Shown here one piece after another: positions 1 through 7,879 of a stretch of DNA of 45,729 bases. The notes under the pieces are model-generated. The model did no database searches, was not told the origin of the DNA, and worked only from the letters and a program-made list of their open reading frames with translations. Both the position numbers and the translations under genes were made by a program. This stretch comes from Nocardioides sp. GTDB lineage: Bacteria > Actinomycetota > Actinomycetes > Propionibacteriales > Nocardioidaceae. The first letter of the stretch is position 1; every line of letters starts with the position of its first letter. The stretch covers positions 1 through 45,729 of the forward strand of contig JAPSKJ010000001.1 in the NCBI GenBank assembly GCA_031177735.1, written 5' to 3'.

Positions 1-2
1 CG

Positions 3-8
3 ACCCTA
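3..8 (-). promoter_or_regulatory. Possible -10 box reading off the left edge
   Basis: On the minus strand this is TAGGGT, matching the TANNNT box that recurs 6-8 bases before starts in this window. A gene starting just left of the window could use it, but its start codon is not visible. No coding sequence is supported in positions 1-104. Confidence 0.25.
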
Positions 9-104
9 GCCGCCGCTCCGGACACTTCCACGGGTTGTCGCCTCCTGTTCGCCGACAGCAGAAGGGCGCGGCTCCCCGTCAGCGCCCTCCGGTACGCCGC
101 CCGG

Positions 105-120
105 GCCGGCGCAGGCCGGC
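105..120 (-). terminator. Hairpin just past the hydrolase stop
   Basis: GCCGGC, a four-base loop and GCCGGC form a 6-bp GC stem directly after the stop of the minus-strand hydrolase gene (stop at 123-125). There is no T-tract, as is common in high-GC actinobacteria, so this is only a candidate terminator. Confidence 0.35.
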
Positions 121-122
121 GA

Positions 123-1277
123 TCAGCTCAGCCAGCGGACGAGCGCGCGGGTGACGTCCGGGTGGTTGAGCACCCCGAAGTGCCCGGTGCGCGCCAGGTG
201 CAGCACCTCGGCACCGGGGAAGAGCTCGCGACCCCGCCGGTCGCGTCCCACGGCCGAGTGCGGCCGCACGAGCAGGTCGCCGACCAGGTGGCCGACCGGG
301 TGCGCGGCGCGTTCGGTGAGCGTGGCGGAGACCAGCCGGTACCGCGCGCGGGGAAGCGGCGGGACGTCCTCGTCCAGGCCGAGCACGAGGTCGTGGATCC
401 CGCGCGAGCGCCAATCCAGGACGCGCCCGAACGCCGCGCTCTCCGGCAGCCTGCCGAGGTGGCGGCTCCCGTGGGCCGCGACGGCGGCGAGCGGGGCTCC
501 GAGGTGCGGCGTGCCGAGCGTGACGACGTCGCTGACCAGCTCGGGCCAGCGCGTGCCGCGCACGGCACTGGCCGCCCGGATGATGAGCCCGCCCATCGAG
601 TGCCCCACCAGCACCAGACGCTCGACCGGCACCGGCCAGCCGGCGACGAGGTCGTCGAGGAGCGAGGCCAGGGCGACGCCGTTCTGCCGCACCGGCAGTC
701 CGGTGTTGGCGCGCAGCATGACGGGGGTCCAGCCGCGCTCGGCCAGGGTCTCGGGGTAGGTCGTGCCGAGCCGGTCGCGGTGGCGCAGCCAGGCGAGCTC
801 GCTCTCGCACAGTCCGTGCAGGAAGACCACCACCCGGCCGCCCGCACCGGGGAACGCCTGGTCGAGCTGGTCGAGCGGGACATCGCTCCCGCCGATGCGC
901 ACGGCCATCGGGATCGCGAGCGGTGGGCGCTCCTCGACGAGCCGGTCGCCGATGAGCCCGTTGACCGCCTCGCGCAGGAAGCGGCCGCGCGGGTCGTCGT
1001 CCAGACGGGGCCCCATGCCGGTGGCGGCGGCCCGGTCGAGTCCGGCGCGCAGGGCCCGCAGGGTGAGTCCGAGACCGGCGTACACGCCGGAGGCGAGGGT
1101 CCGGTGGGTCGCCTGCGGCAGCGCGGAGGTGCCGCCGGTGGCGGCCCGGGTGATGCCGTGGACACGGTCCCCCACCGCGGCGTGGGTGTCGCGGACGGTG
1201 GCGACGACCAGCTCGTCGGCGACCTCGGCGAGCAGCGCGAGGCCGTCGAGCAGCGTGGGGCCGGCCGGACGGTCCAT
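123..1277 (-). CDS. alpha/beta hydrolase (lipase/esterase-like)
   Basis: A 384-residue alpha/beta-hydrolase-fold protein, probably a carboxylic ester hydrolase; substrate unknown. The oxyanion segment FLHG lies near residue 152. The nucleophile elbow GHSMGG is at 225-230, with Ser227 as the expected nucleophile. A C-terminal GHFGVLNHP segment supplies a likely catalytic His366. The first 120 residues are a helical cap-like extension without a recognised domain. No signal peptide is visible, so it is probably cytosolic. The ATG start lies only 6 bases after the stop of the upstream paralogue (1284-2282), so the two form an operon and look like a tandem duplication. The fold is clear; the specificity is not. 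Confidence 0.8.
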   Translation of the reverse strand: MDRPAGPTLLDGLALLAEVADELVVATVRDTHAAVGDRVHGITRAATGGTSALPQATHRTLASGVYAGLGLTLRALRAGLDRAAATGMGPRLDDDPRGRFLREAVNGLIGDRLVEERPPLAIPMAVRIGGSDVPLDQLDQAFPGAGGRVVVFLHGLCESELAWLRHRDRLGTTYPETLAERGWTPVMLRANTGLPVRQNGVALASLLDDLVAGWPVPVERLVLVGHSMGGLIIRAASAVRGTRWPELVSDVVTLGTPHLGAPLAAVAAHGSRHLGRLPESAAFGRVLDWRSRGIHDLVLGLDEDVPPLPRARYRLVSATLTERAAHPVGHLVGDLLVRPHSAVGRDRRGRELFPGAEVLHLARTGHFGVLNHPDVTRALVRWLS

Positions 1278-1283
1278 GGCCTG

Positions 1284-2282
1284 CTACGCGAGCCAGTCGA
1301 GGAGCGCGCGGTGCACCTCGGGATGGTTGACGAGCGGAGCACCGGCCGCCTCGACCACGAAGCGGTCGGCGGTCGGGAACAGGTCGTGCGCCTGCCGGGG
1401 CCGGCCCGGTGTCCGGTGGCGCCACCACAGCAGACCGCCGACGAGCCCGCCGAGCGGGTCGGCCCGGGTGGAGACGGTGTCGTTGACGGCGACGTACCGG
1501 GCGTGCCCGAGCGGCGGCGCGTCCAGCAGCACCTGGTCCACGACGGCGATCCCGGCGAGCTGCTCGTCCAGCTGCCGCCCCACCGCGCCGGACAGGCTCG
1601 GGGCGGTCACCCCGAGCGTCGGGGTGCCCAGCAGCACGACATCGCTGACGAGGTGCTGCCACCCAAGGTCGGTCGAGGCGTGCAGCCCGCCGGCCGCGCG
1701 CACGACGAGGCCGCCCGACCCGTGGGCGACCAGCGCGATGCGCTCGACCGGCACCGGCCACCCGTCCACCACGCGCTGGAGCAGCGAGGCGAGCACCACG
1801 CCGGTCGCCGCCACCTCGTGGCCGTGGTCGTGGCGCAGCACCAGCGGGGTCCAGCCGAGCGTCGCGGCCAGCCGGTCGGCGTACGTCGCGCCCGTGCGGT
1901 CGACACCGCCGTCCCAGACCCGTTCGTCCTCCCCCGCGCCGGGGACGAGCACGAGCAGGTGACCGCCCGCGCCGGGGTGCGCGCGAGCGAGCAGGTCGGC
2001 GTCGGGGGCGAGGTCGCGGCCGCCGACGCGGAGCGCGACCGGCGCCCGCCCGGCGGTGCCGGTCACCACGCGGGCCAGCGGCGCCGCGGCGAGGGCGAGC
2101 GGCCCGGAGTGGCGACGAGCCAGGGCGGCGACGCGGAGGGCGGCCCGGACCACCTCACCCACGCCGGAGAGCAGGCCTGCGGGTGCAGCGGCCGGGTGCG
2201 TCGCCCTCGGCACGCGCTCCAGCGGCTCGTCCTCGCTGTGCACGACGTGCCCGTGCACGACCTGGGACTGCGGGTGGCTCAC
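1284..2282 (-). CDS. alpha/beta hydrolase paralogue, apparent pseudoenzyme
   Basis: A 332-residue paralogue of the downstream hydrolase, co-linear over the elbow (VPVER then LVVRAA against LIIRAA). The catalytic positions are changed. The elbow reads AHGSGG where the paralogue has GHSMGG, so the nucleophile Ser is Gly and a Ser sits one place later. The oxyanion HG is PG, and the C-terminal His position is Gly (AAGAPLVNHP). It probably folds but may not hydrolyse esters by the normal triad; a binding, regulatory or partner role is an inference. I chose GTG 2282 because TAGCCT sits 7 bases upstream, suggesting a leaderless mRNA. Longer in-frame starts run into trigger factor and its terminator. 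Confidence 0.72.
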   Translation of the reverse strand: MSHPQSQVVHGHVVHSEDEPLERVPRATHPAAAPAGLLSGVGEVVRAALRVAALARRHSGPLALAAAPLARVVTGTAGRAPVALRVGGRDLAPDADLLARAHPGAGGHLLVLVPGAGEDERVWDGGVDRTGATYADRLAATLGWTPLVLRHDHGHEVAATGVVLASLLQRVVDGWPVPVERIALVAHGSGGLVVRAAGGLHASTDLGWQHLVSDVVLLGTPTLGVTAPSLSGAVGRQLDEQLAGIAVVDQVLLDAPPLGHARYVAVNDTVSTRADPLGGLVGGLLWWRHRTPGRPRQAHDLFPTADRFVVEAAGAPLVNHPEVHRALLDWLA

Positions 2283-2289
2283 CCTCCGA

Positions 2290-2295
2290 AGGCTA
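2290..2295 (-). promoter_or_regulatory. -10 box TAGCCT, leaderless start at 2282
   Basis: TAGCCT on the minus strand lies 7 bases before GTG 2282, so transcription should begin at or next to the start codon. The GGAGG between them touches the start codon and is too close to act as a ribosome binding site. Confidence 0.55.
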
Positions 2296-2350
2296 GGCGG
2301 TGCGAGGGCGCGTGGGAGCCGGCGGTCCCCCGACACGCCCGAGACGCGGC

Positions 2351-2390
2351 GATGGCCCGGGGCTCCGCCGCAGCGGAACCCCGGGCCATC
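2351..2390 (-). terminator. Strong hairpin after tig
   Basis: GATGGCCCGGGG pairs perfectly with CCCCGGGCCATC (12 bp). A second 5-bp stem (TCCGC/GCGGA) with a CGCA loop continues it after one mismatch. It lies 22 bases past the tig stop and before the promoter of the next minus-strand gene, so it is a good factor-independent terminator candidate despite lacking a T-tract. Confidence 0.75.
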
Positions 2391-2412
2391 AGGCCGGTCG
2401 TGCGGGTGAGGC

Positions 2413-3816
2413 TCAGGCCTCGGTCTTCGCGGCCTCGCCGGCCTCGTCGGGCGCGTCACCCTCGGCCGCCTCGTCGGCAGGCTCACCGATGGTGCCGTCG
2501 GGGCGGAGGTTCTTCAGCTCCACGGCGTTGCCCGCGGTGTCGGTGACGTTCGCGGACTCGACGATCTTCGCGAGCACCTTGCCGCGGGAGATCTCGGCGG
2601 CGTACTCCTGCAGGTGGTGCGGGTGCTCCTGGATGTGAGCGAACGCCTGCTGCGGGTCCTGGCCCTGGCTCTGCGCCTGGCGGATGATGTAGCCGGTGAG
2701 GTCCTCGTTGGTGATCTCGATGTCCTCGCCCTTGGCGATCTCGTCGAGCAGCATCTGCGCGGCGAGCGCGTCACGGACGCGACGCTCGAGGTCGGCCTCG
2801 AACTCCTCGATGGTCTGCCCCTCGTCCTCGAGGTACTTCTCCATCGTCAGCCCGGCGAAGGAGAGCTGCTGCTCGACGTTCTGGCGCCGGGCGTTGAGCT
2901 CCTCGGTGACGATGCCCTCGGGCAGCGGCACGTCGACCTTCTCCAGCAGCGCCTCCAGGACGGCGTCGCGAGCGGCGGCCGCCTGCTCGAGGCGCTTTCC
3001 GTTGCCCAGGCGCTCGCGGACGTCGGCCTCCAGCTCGGCCACGGTGTCGAACTCCGAGGCCATCTGGGCGAACTCGTCGTCGTAGTCGGGCAGCTCCTGC
3101 TCCTGGACCTGGGTCACCTTGACCTGGACCTCGACCTCCTGGCCGATCAGGTCGCCGCCGACGAGCTGGCTGGTGAAGGTGCGCTCCTCGCCGGCCGACA
3201 GGCCGGTGATCGCCTCGTCGAGGCCGTCGAGCATGCCGCCACCGCCGACGCGGTAGCTCATCCCGCTCACCTCGGCGCCCTCGACGGGCTCGCCGTCCCT
3301 GGTGGCGACCAGGTCGATGACGACGAAGTCGCCCTCCTGGGCGGGCCGCTCGACGTCGATGAGGGTCGCGAAGCGCTCACGCAGCGCCTGGATCTGCTCC
3401 TCGACGTCGGCGTCGGTGACCTCGAACGGGTCGACCTCGGCGCTCAGGCCCTCGTAGTCGGGCACGTCGATCTGCGGCTTGACGTCGACCTCGGCGGTGA
3501 ACTCCAGCGTCTCGTTGTCCTCGAACTTCGTCACCTCGATGTCGGGCTGCGCGAGCGGCTCGAGGTCGTTGGCCTGGAGGGCCTCGACGTACTTCTTGGG
3601 GAGCACGTCGTTGATGGCCTGGTCGAGCACCGCGCCCCGACCGACCTGACGGTCGATCACCGGCGGCGGCACCTTGCCCTTACGGAAGCCCGGGATGTTG
3701 ATCTGCTGGGCGATCTGCTTGTACGCCGCGTCGAGGCTCGGCTTGAGTTCCTCGAAGGGCACCTCGACGGTCAGCTTGGCCCGGGTCGGGCTCAAGGTCT
3801 CGACGGCGCTCTTCAC
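2413..3816 (-). CDS. tig: Trigger factor, ribosome-associated chaperone and PPIase
   Basis: A 467-residue trigger factor that binds the 50S exit tunnel, shields nascent chains and isomerises prolyl bonds. The ribosome-docking signature GFRKGK is at residues 43-48. A middle FKBP-type domain follows (EGDFVVIDLVATRDGEPVEG region, then the GGGGMLDGLDEAITGLSAGE segment), and then the helical C-terminal chaperone arms. The tail is acidic and Ala-rich, as in other actinobacterial forms. I chose GTG 3816 because AGGAG lies 6-7 bases upstream and the family signature follows at the usual distance; an ATG at 3843 is less likely. Two tRNA genes lie upstream on the same strand, and a strong hairpin follows. 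Confidence 0.96.
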   Translation of the reverse strand: MKSAVETLSPTRAKLTVEVPFEELKPSLDAAYKQIAQQINIPGFRKGKVPPPVIDRQVGRGAVLDQAINDVLPKKYVEALQANDLEPLAQPDIEVTKFEDNETLEFTAEVDVKPQIDVPDYEGLSAEVDPFEVTDADVEEQIQALRERFATLIDVERPAQEGDFVVIDLVATRDGEPVEGAEVSGMSYRVGGGGMLDGLDEAITGLSAGEERTFTSQLVGGDLIGQEVEVQVKVTQVQEQELPDYDDEFAQMASEFDTVAELEADVRERLGNGKRLEQAAAARDAVLEALLEKVDVPLPEGIVTEELNARRQNVEQQLSFAGLTMEKYLEDEGQTIEEFEADLERRVRDALAAQMLLDEIAKGEDIEITNEDLTGYIIRQAQSQGQDPQQAFAHIQEHPHHLQEYAAEISRGKVLAKIVESANVTDTAGNAVELKNLRPDGTIGEPADEAAEGDAPDEAGEAAKTEA

Positions 3817-3949
3817 AGGTTTCTCCTGTCGTTGTTGCTTCATGGTGGTCCGGGACGCGTCGCGATGGACGGTGCTGTCGTTCGGGCGACAGGACTTCGC
3901 TATCGGCACACTGCCCGCAGCTCGGGCCGAGTGGCCGGAGTCATTCCTC

Positions 3950-3955
3950 AGCGTA
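3950..3955 (-). promoter_or_regulatory. Possible tig promoter -10 box
   Basis: TACGCT on the minus strand would place a transcription start near 3943 and give tig a leader of about 125 bases. No convincing -35 was seen. The rest of 3817-4085 shows no gene and no recognised riboswitch. Confidence 0.3.
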
Positions 3956-4085
3956 GAGCACGCGGGACAGCCGCTCGAAACCCTCGCGCGCCGACGGACG
4001 TCCCGCGTCTCGGGATCGGCGTGGACGCGCACCGGGGCGAGGCCGTCGAGGTGACCCACGCGCAGCGAGCGACTCCCCCAGGTGC

Positions 4086-4162
4086 TGGTCGGGGTACTCG
4101 GATTTGAACCGAGGGCCTCCTGCTCCCAAAGCAGGCGCGCTGCCAAACTGCGCCACACCCCG
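4086..4162 (-). tRNA. tRNA-Pro (anticodon TGG)
   Basis: On the minus strand the gene begins CGGGGTG and ends TACCCCG plus discriminator A, giving a 7-bp acceptor stem with one G-T pair. The anticodon loop CTTTGGG contains TGG, and the T-arm has the GGTTCAAATCC pattern. The 3' CCA is encoded (4086-4088). The position between tig and tRNA-Gly matches the mycobacterial order. Confidence 0.95.
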
Positions 4163-4214
4163 TGGCTTGTTCACCGTGGTCACCGCCGCAGCCGAGGAAC
4201 GGCGACCACCTCAG

Positions 4215-4285
4215 AGCGGATGACGGGAATCGAACCCGCGTAGCCAGTTTGGAAGACTGGGGCTCTACCATTGAGCTACATCCGC
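4215..4285 (-). tRNA. tRNA-Gly (anticodon TCC)
   Basis: The minus strand begins GCGGATG and ends CATCCGC with discriminator T, a perfect 7-bp acceptor stem. The anticodon loop CTTCCAA gives TCC. The T-loop is GGGTTCGATTCCC. CCA is not encoded, unlike in the adjacent tRNA-Pro. The length of 71 bases is normal for this isoacceptor. Confidence 0.95.
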
Positions 4286-4391
4286 GCGCGTCCCGCGCCG
4301 CCCTCGCGGCGGCCCAGGAACGCGGACATGGTGCCACACCGCGGCTCCCGATCCCCAACCGGCCCGGCGCTGGCGAGCCGGCGGGCGCGGG

Positions 4392-5507
4392 TCAGCGACG
4401 CGCGACGACCACCAGTGCCCGGTCGTCGTCCTTGGAGCCGAGCGCGGCCACCAGTCGCTTGGCCGCCCCGGTGAAGTCGCCCCGCAGGAGCGACTCGGCC
4501 TGCCCGAGCAGCCGGTCGATGCCGAGGTCGATGTCGCGCCGCGGCTCCTCCACCATCCCGTCGGTGTAGAGCATCACCGCGTCGCCGCGGCGCAGCACGC
4601 CGGAGACCGCCGCGAACTCGGCGCCGGGGATGAGTCCGAGCACGGGACCTTCGCTGTCCACGATCCGCCACTGGCCCGCGCCCGCGGCCCGGTGGACGGC
4701 CGGGGGGTGCCCGGCCGAGCGGATCTCGAAGGCACCGGTGTCGAGGTGGACCGAGAGGTGGATCGCCGTGGCGAACCCCTCCGCCCAGTTCTGGCGCAGC
4801 AGGTAGTCGTTGGCGGCGGGCAGGAACTGCGCCGGCGGCAATGCGCCGAGGAGGCCGCCGAAGGCTCCCGAGAGCAGCAGCGCACGGGTGCCGGCCTGCT
4901 CGCCCTTGCCCGACACGTCGACGACCACGACCTCGAGTCGATCGGGCGCCGGTCGGCCGGCGACGATGAAGTCTCCCGCGAAGAGGGTGCCGCCCGCGGA
5001 GGTCAGCGCGGACTCGGCGTGCCAGTCGTCGGGAAGGGCCGGGATGCCGCCCTGGTTGAGGATCCGGTCGCGCAGGTCGACGAACATCGACTCCCCGCGC
5101 ATGCCCGCGACGCCCAGCCGGCTGCGGCGGAAGGACATCAGCAGCACGAACAGGCCGATCACGAACATCACCGCGACGGTGATCACGGTGCGGGCGTCGA
5201 CGCCGGTCGTGCTGACCACCAGCGTGGCCACCAGCATCAGGAGGAGGAACACCACGAACCAGGGCAGCGTGCGTGGCCCGAGCACGAGGCTGCCGATGAT
5301 CAGCGGGATGGCGAGCAGGGTCCGTGGCGCCACCTCGGGCAGGGTCACGACCAGGATCGTCGACACGACCACGAACAGCCCCAGCCCGATCAGCAACCAG
5401 GTCTCCCCGTGCGCCCGGCTCGAGCGCAGCCACCGGCGGCGGATGCCGCCGGCTCGCCGGACCTTCGCGCGGCGCGACGCCGTGTGCGCGGTCGTGTGCG
5501 CGGTCAT
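4392..5507 (-). CDS. Membrane-anchored PP2C/SpoIIE-type serine phosphatase
   Basis: A 371-residue protein with a basic N-terminus, four to five hydrophobic helices between residues 35 and 125, and a cytosolic PP2C (SpoIIE/RsbU-type) domain. The phosphatase motifs are visible: FAGDF near 177, VDVSGKG at 196-202, RSAGHPP, MLYTDGMVE and a C-terminal DDRALVVV. The acidic metal-binding residues are intact. Such enzymes usually dephosphorylate anti-sigma-factor antagonists; no partner switch gene lies nearby, so the target is unknown. The ATG start overlaps the stop of the glycosylase gene by 4 bp (ATGA), which fixes the start and implies translational coupling. Confidence 0.88.
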   Translation of the reverse strand: MTAHTTAHTASRRAKVRRAGGIRRRWLRSSRAHGETWLLIGLGLFVVVSTILVVTLPEVAPRTLLAIPLIIGSLVLGPRTLPWFVVFLLLMLVATLVVSTTGVDARTVITVAVMFVIGLFVLLMSFRRSRLGVAGMRGESMFVDLRDRILNQGGIPALPDDWHAESALTSAGGTLFAGDFIVAGRPAPDRLEVVVVDVSGKGEQAGTRALLLSGAFGGLLGALPPAQFLPAANDYLLRQNWAEGFATAIHLSVHLDTGAFEIRSAGHPPAVHRAAGAGQWRIVDSEGPVLGLIPGAEFAAVSGVLRRGDAVMLYTDGMVEEPRRDIDLGIDRLLGQAESLLRGDFTGAAKRLVAALGSKDDDRALVVVARR

Positions 5508-6409
5508 GTGCCCGGTCCTCGTCTCGTGGGTGGGGTTACTGTACGGCTCGCGCTGCCCCCGCGAGGCGTAGTTGCGCGACCTCGGTAGCGCCGCTGGCAG
5601 CCGGGGCACCAGAACAGGTTGCGGCCCTCCAGCTCCGCCGTCCGAACCGCCTGTCCGCACACCAGGCACGGCATCCCGGTGCGGCGGTAGACGTAGACCT
5701 CGCCGCCGTGGTCGTCGACGCGGGGAGGGCGGCCCATGGCCTCGGGCGTGTGCTCCGGCCGCACCGTGTCGATCCGGTTCTTCGCGACGCCGTCGCGCAT
5801 CAGCTCGACCAGGTCCGCCCACATGGCCAGCCACTGCGACCGCTTGAGGGTGCTGCCCGGCCGCAGCGGGTCCATCCGGTGCCGGAACAGCAGCTCGGCG
5901 CGGTAGACGTTGCCGACACCGGCCAGCACCTTCTGGTCCATCAGCAGGGTGCCGATCGGCTTGGTGCTGCGCGAGATCCGCTCCCACGCGCGCAGCGGAT
6001 CGGCGCCGTCGCCGGAGTCGCGCAGTGGATCCGGGCCGAGCTTGGCGACGCACGCCTCACGCTGGGCCCGGGTCCACAGGTCGCACCCGGTGGCGCCGCG
6101 CAGGTCGGCGTACGCCGACTCGTGCTGGATCCGCAGCCGCACCTGTCCCACCGGGGCGGGCACGGCGGCGACGCCCGCGTGGACGTCGAGCTTGCCGATC
6201 AGCCCCAGGTGCACGTGGATGTAGCGCTCGCCGGGGAACTCCAGGAACAGCTGCTTGCCCCACGCCTCGGCCGCCTCGAGCACCTGCCCGTCGAGCTGGC
6301 GCGCCTCGGCCTCGAACCGCCCCGTGGGACTGCTGACGCGCACGGGCGAGCCTGCGAAGACGTCGGTGATGGTCCGGGCGAGGTGGTGGAGGTGATGGCC
6401 CTCGGGCAT
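5504..6409 (-). CDS. nei2: Fpg/Nei-family DNA glycosylase (Nei2-like)
   Basis: A 301-residue base-excision repair glycosylase/AP lyase. It begins MPEGH, so after Met removal Pro2 is the Schiff-base nucleophile and Glu3 the catalytic acid. A central helix-two-turn-helix region includes the GVGNVYRAELLF signature near residues 165-176. A C-terminal zinc finger has the CxxC...CxxC pattern (CLVC and CPGC). MPEGH rather than MPELP points to the Nei branch acting on oxidised pyrimidines. A 30-residue basic tail extends past the finger. Its stop overlaps the phosphatase start, and rpiB ends 3 bases upstream. The neighbourhood matches rpiB-nei2-tRNA-tig in mycobacteria. Confidence 0.92.
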   Translation of the reverse strand: MPEGHHLHHLARTITDVFAGSPVRVSSPTGRFEAEARQLDGQVLEAAEAWGKQLFLEFPGERYIHVHLGLIGKLDVHAGVAAVPAPVGQVRLRIQHESAYADLRGATGCDLWTRAQREACVAKLGPDPLRDSGDGADPLRAWERISRSTKPIGTLLMDQKVLAGVGNVYRAELLFRHRMDPLRPGSTLKRSQWLAMWADLVELMRDGVAKNRIDTVRPEHTPEAMGRPPRVDDHGGEVYVYRRTGMPCLVCGQAVRTAELEGRNLFWCPGCQRRYRGRATTPRGGSASRTVTPPTRRGPGT

Positions 6410-6412
6410 CGA

Positions 6413-6922
6413 TCAGGCGTCGGGGCCGAGGCCGACGGCGCTCGCGGGCAGGGGTGGCAGCTCGCCGGTCTGCTCGTAGTGGGCGATCTGGCCGATCCGG
6501 CGCACGTGCCGCTCGTCGTCGGAGAAGGGCTCGCCGAGGAAGATCTCGACGAAGCGGGTCATGTCCTCCAGGGAGTGCATCCGGCCGCCGACCGAGACGA
6601 CCTGGGCGTTGTTGTGGTCGCGGGCAAGCTTGGCGGTCTCCTCCGACCAGGCGAGCGCGCAGCGGATGCCGTGCACCTTGTTGGCGGCCATCTGCTCGCC
6701 GTTGCCGGAGCCGCCGATGACGACGCCGAGGCTGTCCATTCCCTGCGCACGGTCACGGGCCACCGCCTCAGCGGCGCGCAGGCAGAAGACCGGGTAGTCG
6801 TCGAGGGCGTCGTACACGAACGGACCGTGGTCGACCGGCTCGTAGCCGAGCTCGGTGAGGCGGGCGATGAGGTGGGCTTTGAGGTCGAGGCCGGCGTGGT
6901 CGGAGCCGAGGTGGACGCGCAT
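6413..6922 (-). CDS. rpiB: Ribose-5-phosphate isomerase B
   Basis: A 169-residue RpiB/LacAB-family isomerase that interconverts ribulose 5-phosphate and ribose 5-phosphate in the pentose phosphate pathway. The SDHAG motif is at residues 7-11. The active-site loop GGSGNGEQ (70-77) has Glu in place of the catalytic Cys of enterobacterial RpiB; this is normal for actinobacterial enzymes, where Glu acts as base. I chose ATG 6922: upstream GAGGAT either serves as a ribosome site or reads as a -10-like box 7 bases away. An in-frame ATG at 6931 directly abuts the GAGG. It is packed tightly between the esterase and nei2. Confidence 0.95.
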   Translation of the reverse strand: MRVHLGSDHAGLDLKAHLIARLTELGYEPVDHGPFVYDALDDYPVFCLRAAEAVARDRAQGMDSLGVVIGGSGNGEQMAANKVHGIRCALAWSEETAKLARDHNNAQVVSVGGRMHSLEDMTRFVEIFLGEPFSDDERHVRRIGQIAHYEQTGELPPLPASAVGLGPDA

Positions 6923-6935
6923 GGACGTCATCCTC

Positions 6936-7802
6936 TCAGGAGTACGACGCGAGGAATCCCGCTACCTGCCTGAGAAGTCGCTCACTGCTGGTGAAGGCCT
7001 CGTGCCGCCAGAAGCCGTGGGTCTGGCCGAGGTAGCGGGTCGCGGTGACCTCCACCCCCAGGGCGTCGAGCCGGCGGGCCAGCTCCTCGCCCTCGTCACG
7101 CAGGGGGTCGTGCTCGGCGGTGACGACGAGAGTGGGCGGCAGCGTGCCGAGCCGGTCGCTGGTCAGCGGCGCGAGGTCGGGGTTGGTCAGGTCGGCCGGG
7201 GTGGCGGCGTACTGCTCCCAGTACCACGCCGCCTCCCGCGGGTCGAAGCCGTCGGCGGCGGTGAGGTAGGAGTCGAAGGCCTGGGTGGGATCGAGGAAGG
7301 GGTAGATCAGCGCGACCGCCCGGAACAGCCCCGGGTGGCGCAGCGCCGCCACCAGGGCGAGGTTGCCTCCGGCGCTGTCACCGTGCGCGTAGAGCGGCTC
7401 CTCCGGCCGGTGACGCTCGAGCCAGGCGAGCACGGTGTCGACATCGTCGGGCGCGGCCGGGAACCGGTGCTCGGGCGGGCGCCGGTAGTCCACGCTGAGC
7501 ACCGGGATGCCCGCACGGTTGGCGAAGCGTCGGCAGACCGGGTCGTGGACCTCGATGTCGTTGAAGACGAAGCCGCCGCCGTGCAGGTGGACGATCAGGC
7601 CGGGGCGCGGGTCCACCGGGGTGAAGAGCCGGCACGGCACTCCGTCGGCGTCGACGTCCTCGACCGCGGCGACCTCCTCCTTGGGGGTGCGGGCGGCCTC
7701 GAGCCGGGCGGCTTCTCTGTTGGCGTCGATGTCGGCCTGCGAGTCCGGGATCTGGTCGGCGGCGCGGGCCACGGCCGCCGCGGCCTGTCGGAAGAGCACC
7801 AT
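6936..7802 (-). CDS. HSL-family alpha/beta hydrolase (esterase)
   Basis: A 288-residue hormone-sensitive-lipase-family carboxylesterase. The oxyanion motif HGGG is at 74-77, the nucleophile elbow GDSAGG at 141-146 (Ser143), and the likely Asp232 (AEHDPLRD) and His262 (QTHGF) complete the triad. The family hydrolyses short to medium acyl esters; the natural substrate is not evident. I chose ATG 7802 because TACGCT lies 6 bases upstream and because a longer version would overlap the divergent reductase gene. A lipase also lies near nei2 and tig in M. tuberculosis (lipP), but it belongs to a different fold family, so that is probably coincidence. Confidence 0.88.
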   Translation of the reverse strand: MVLFRQAAAAVARAADQIPDSQADIDANREAARLEAARTPKEEVAAVEDVDADGVPCRLFTPVDPRPGLIVHLHGGGFVFNDIEVHDPVCRRFANRAGIPVLSVDYRRPPEHRFPAAPDDVDTVLAWLERHRPEEPLYAHGDSAGGNLALVAALRHPGLFRAVALIYPFLDPTQAFDSYLTAADGFDPREAAWYWEQYAATPADLTNPDLAPLTSDRLGTLPPTLVVTAEHDPLRDEGEELARRLDALGVEVTATRYLGQTHGFWRHEAFTSSERLLRQVAGFLASYS

Positions 7803-7808
7803 GTCCGC

Positions 7809-7814
7809 AGCGTA
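7809..7814 (-). promoter_or_regulatory. -10 box TACGCT, leaderless esterase start
   Basis: TACGCT on the minus strand lies 6 bases before ATG 7802. It would drive the esterase-rpiB-nei2-phosphatase run. Confidence 0.45.
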
Positions 7815-7879
7815 AGGGGCGGCGGATCCGGCTCCCCGGAGCAGGTGACCTGTGGCCGGGTGCGGGTTACCGGGCACCC

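Noticed and set aside
162..2546. A 794-codon open frame on the plus strand opposite the two hydrolases
   Set aside because: It is the antisense of two well-supported genes; its composition (His, Arg, Glu, Gly rich) is that of a high-GC shadow frame and it has no domain.
2614..4107. A 497-codon plus-strand frame opposite trigger factor
   Set aside because: Leu/Val/Asp-rich shadow of tig codons; it also runs across the tig leader to the tRNA-Pro gene.
4215..4285. Missing CCA on tRNA-Gly as a sign of a pseudogene
   Set aside because: All stems and the anticodon loop are intact; many actinobacterial tRNAs gain CCA after transcription.
6700..6720. Loss of the catalytic Cys in RpiB
   Set aside because: Actinobacterial RpiB normally has the GGSGNGEQ loop with Glu as base, so this is not a defect.
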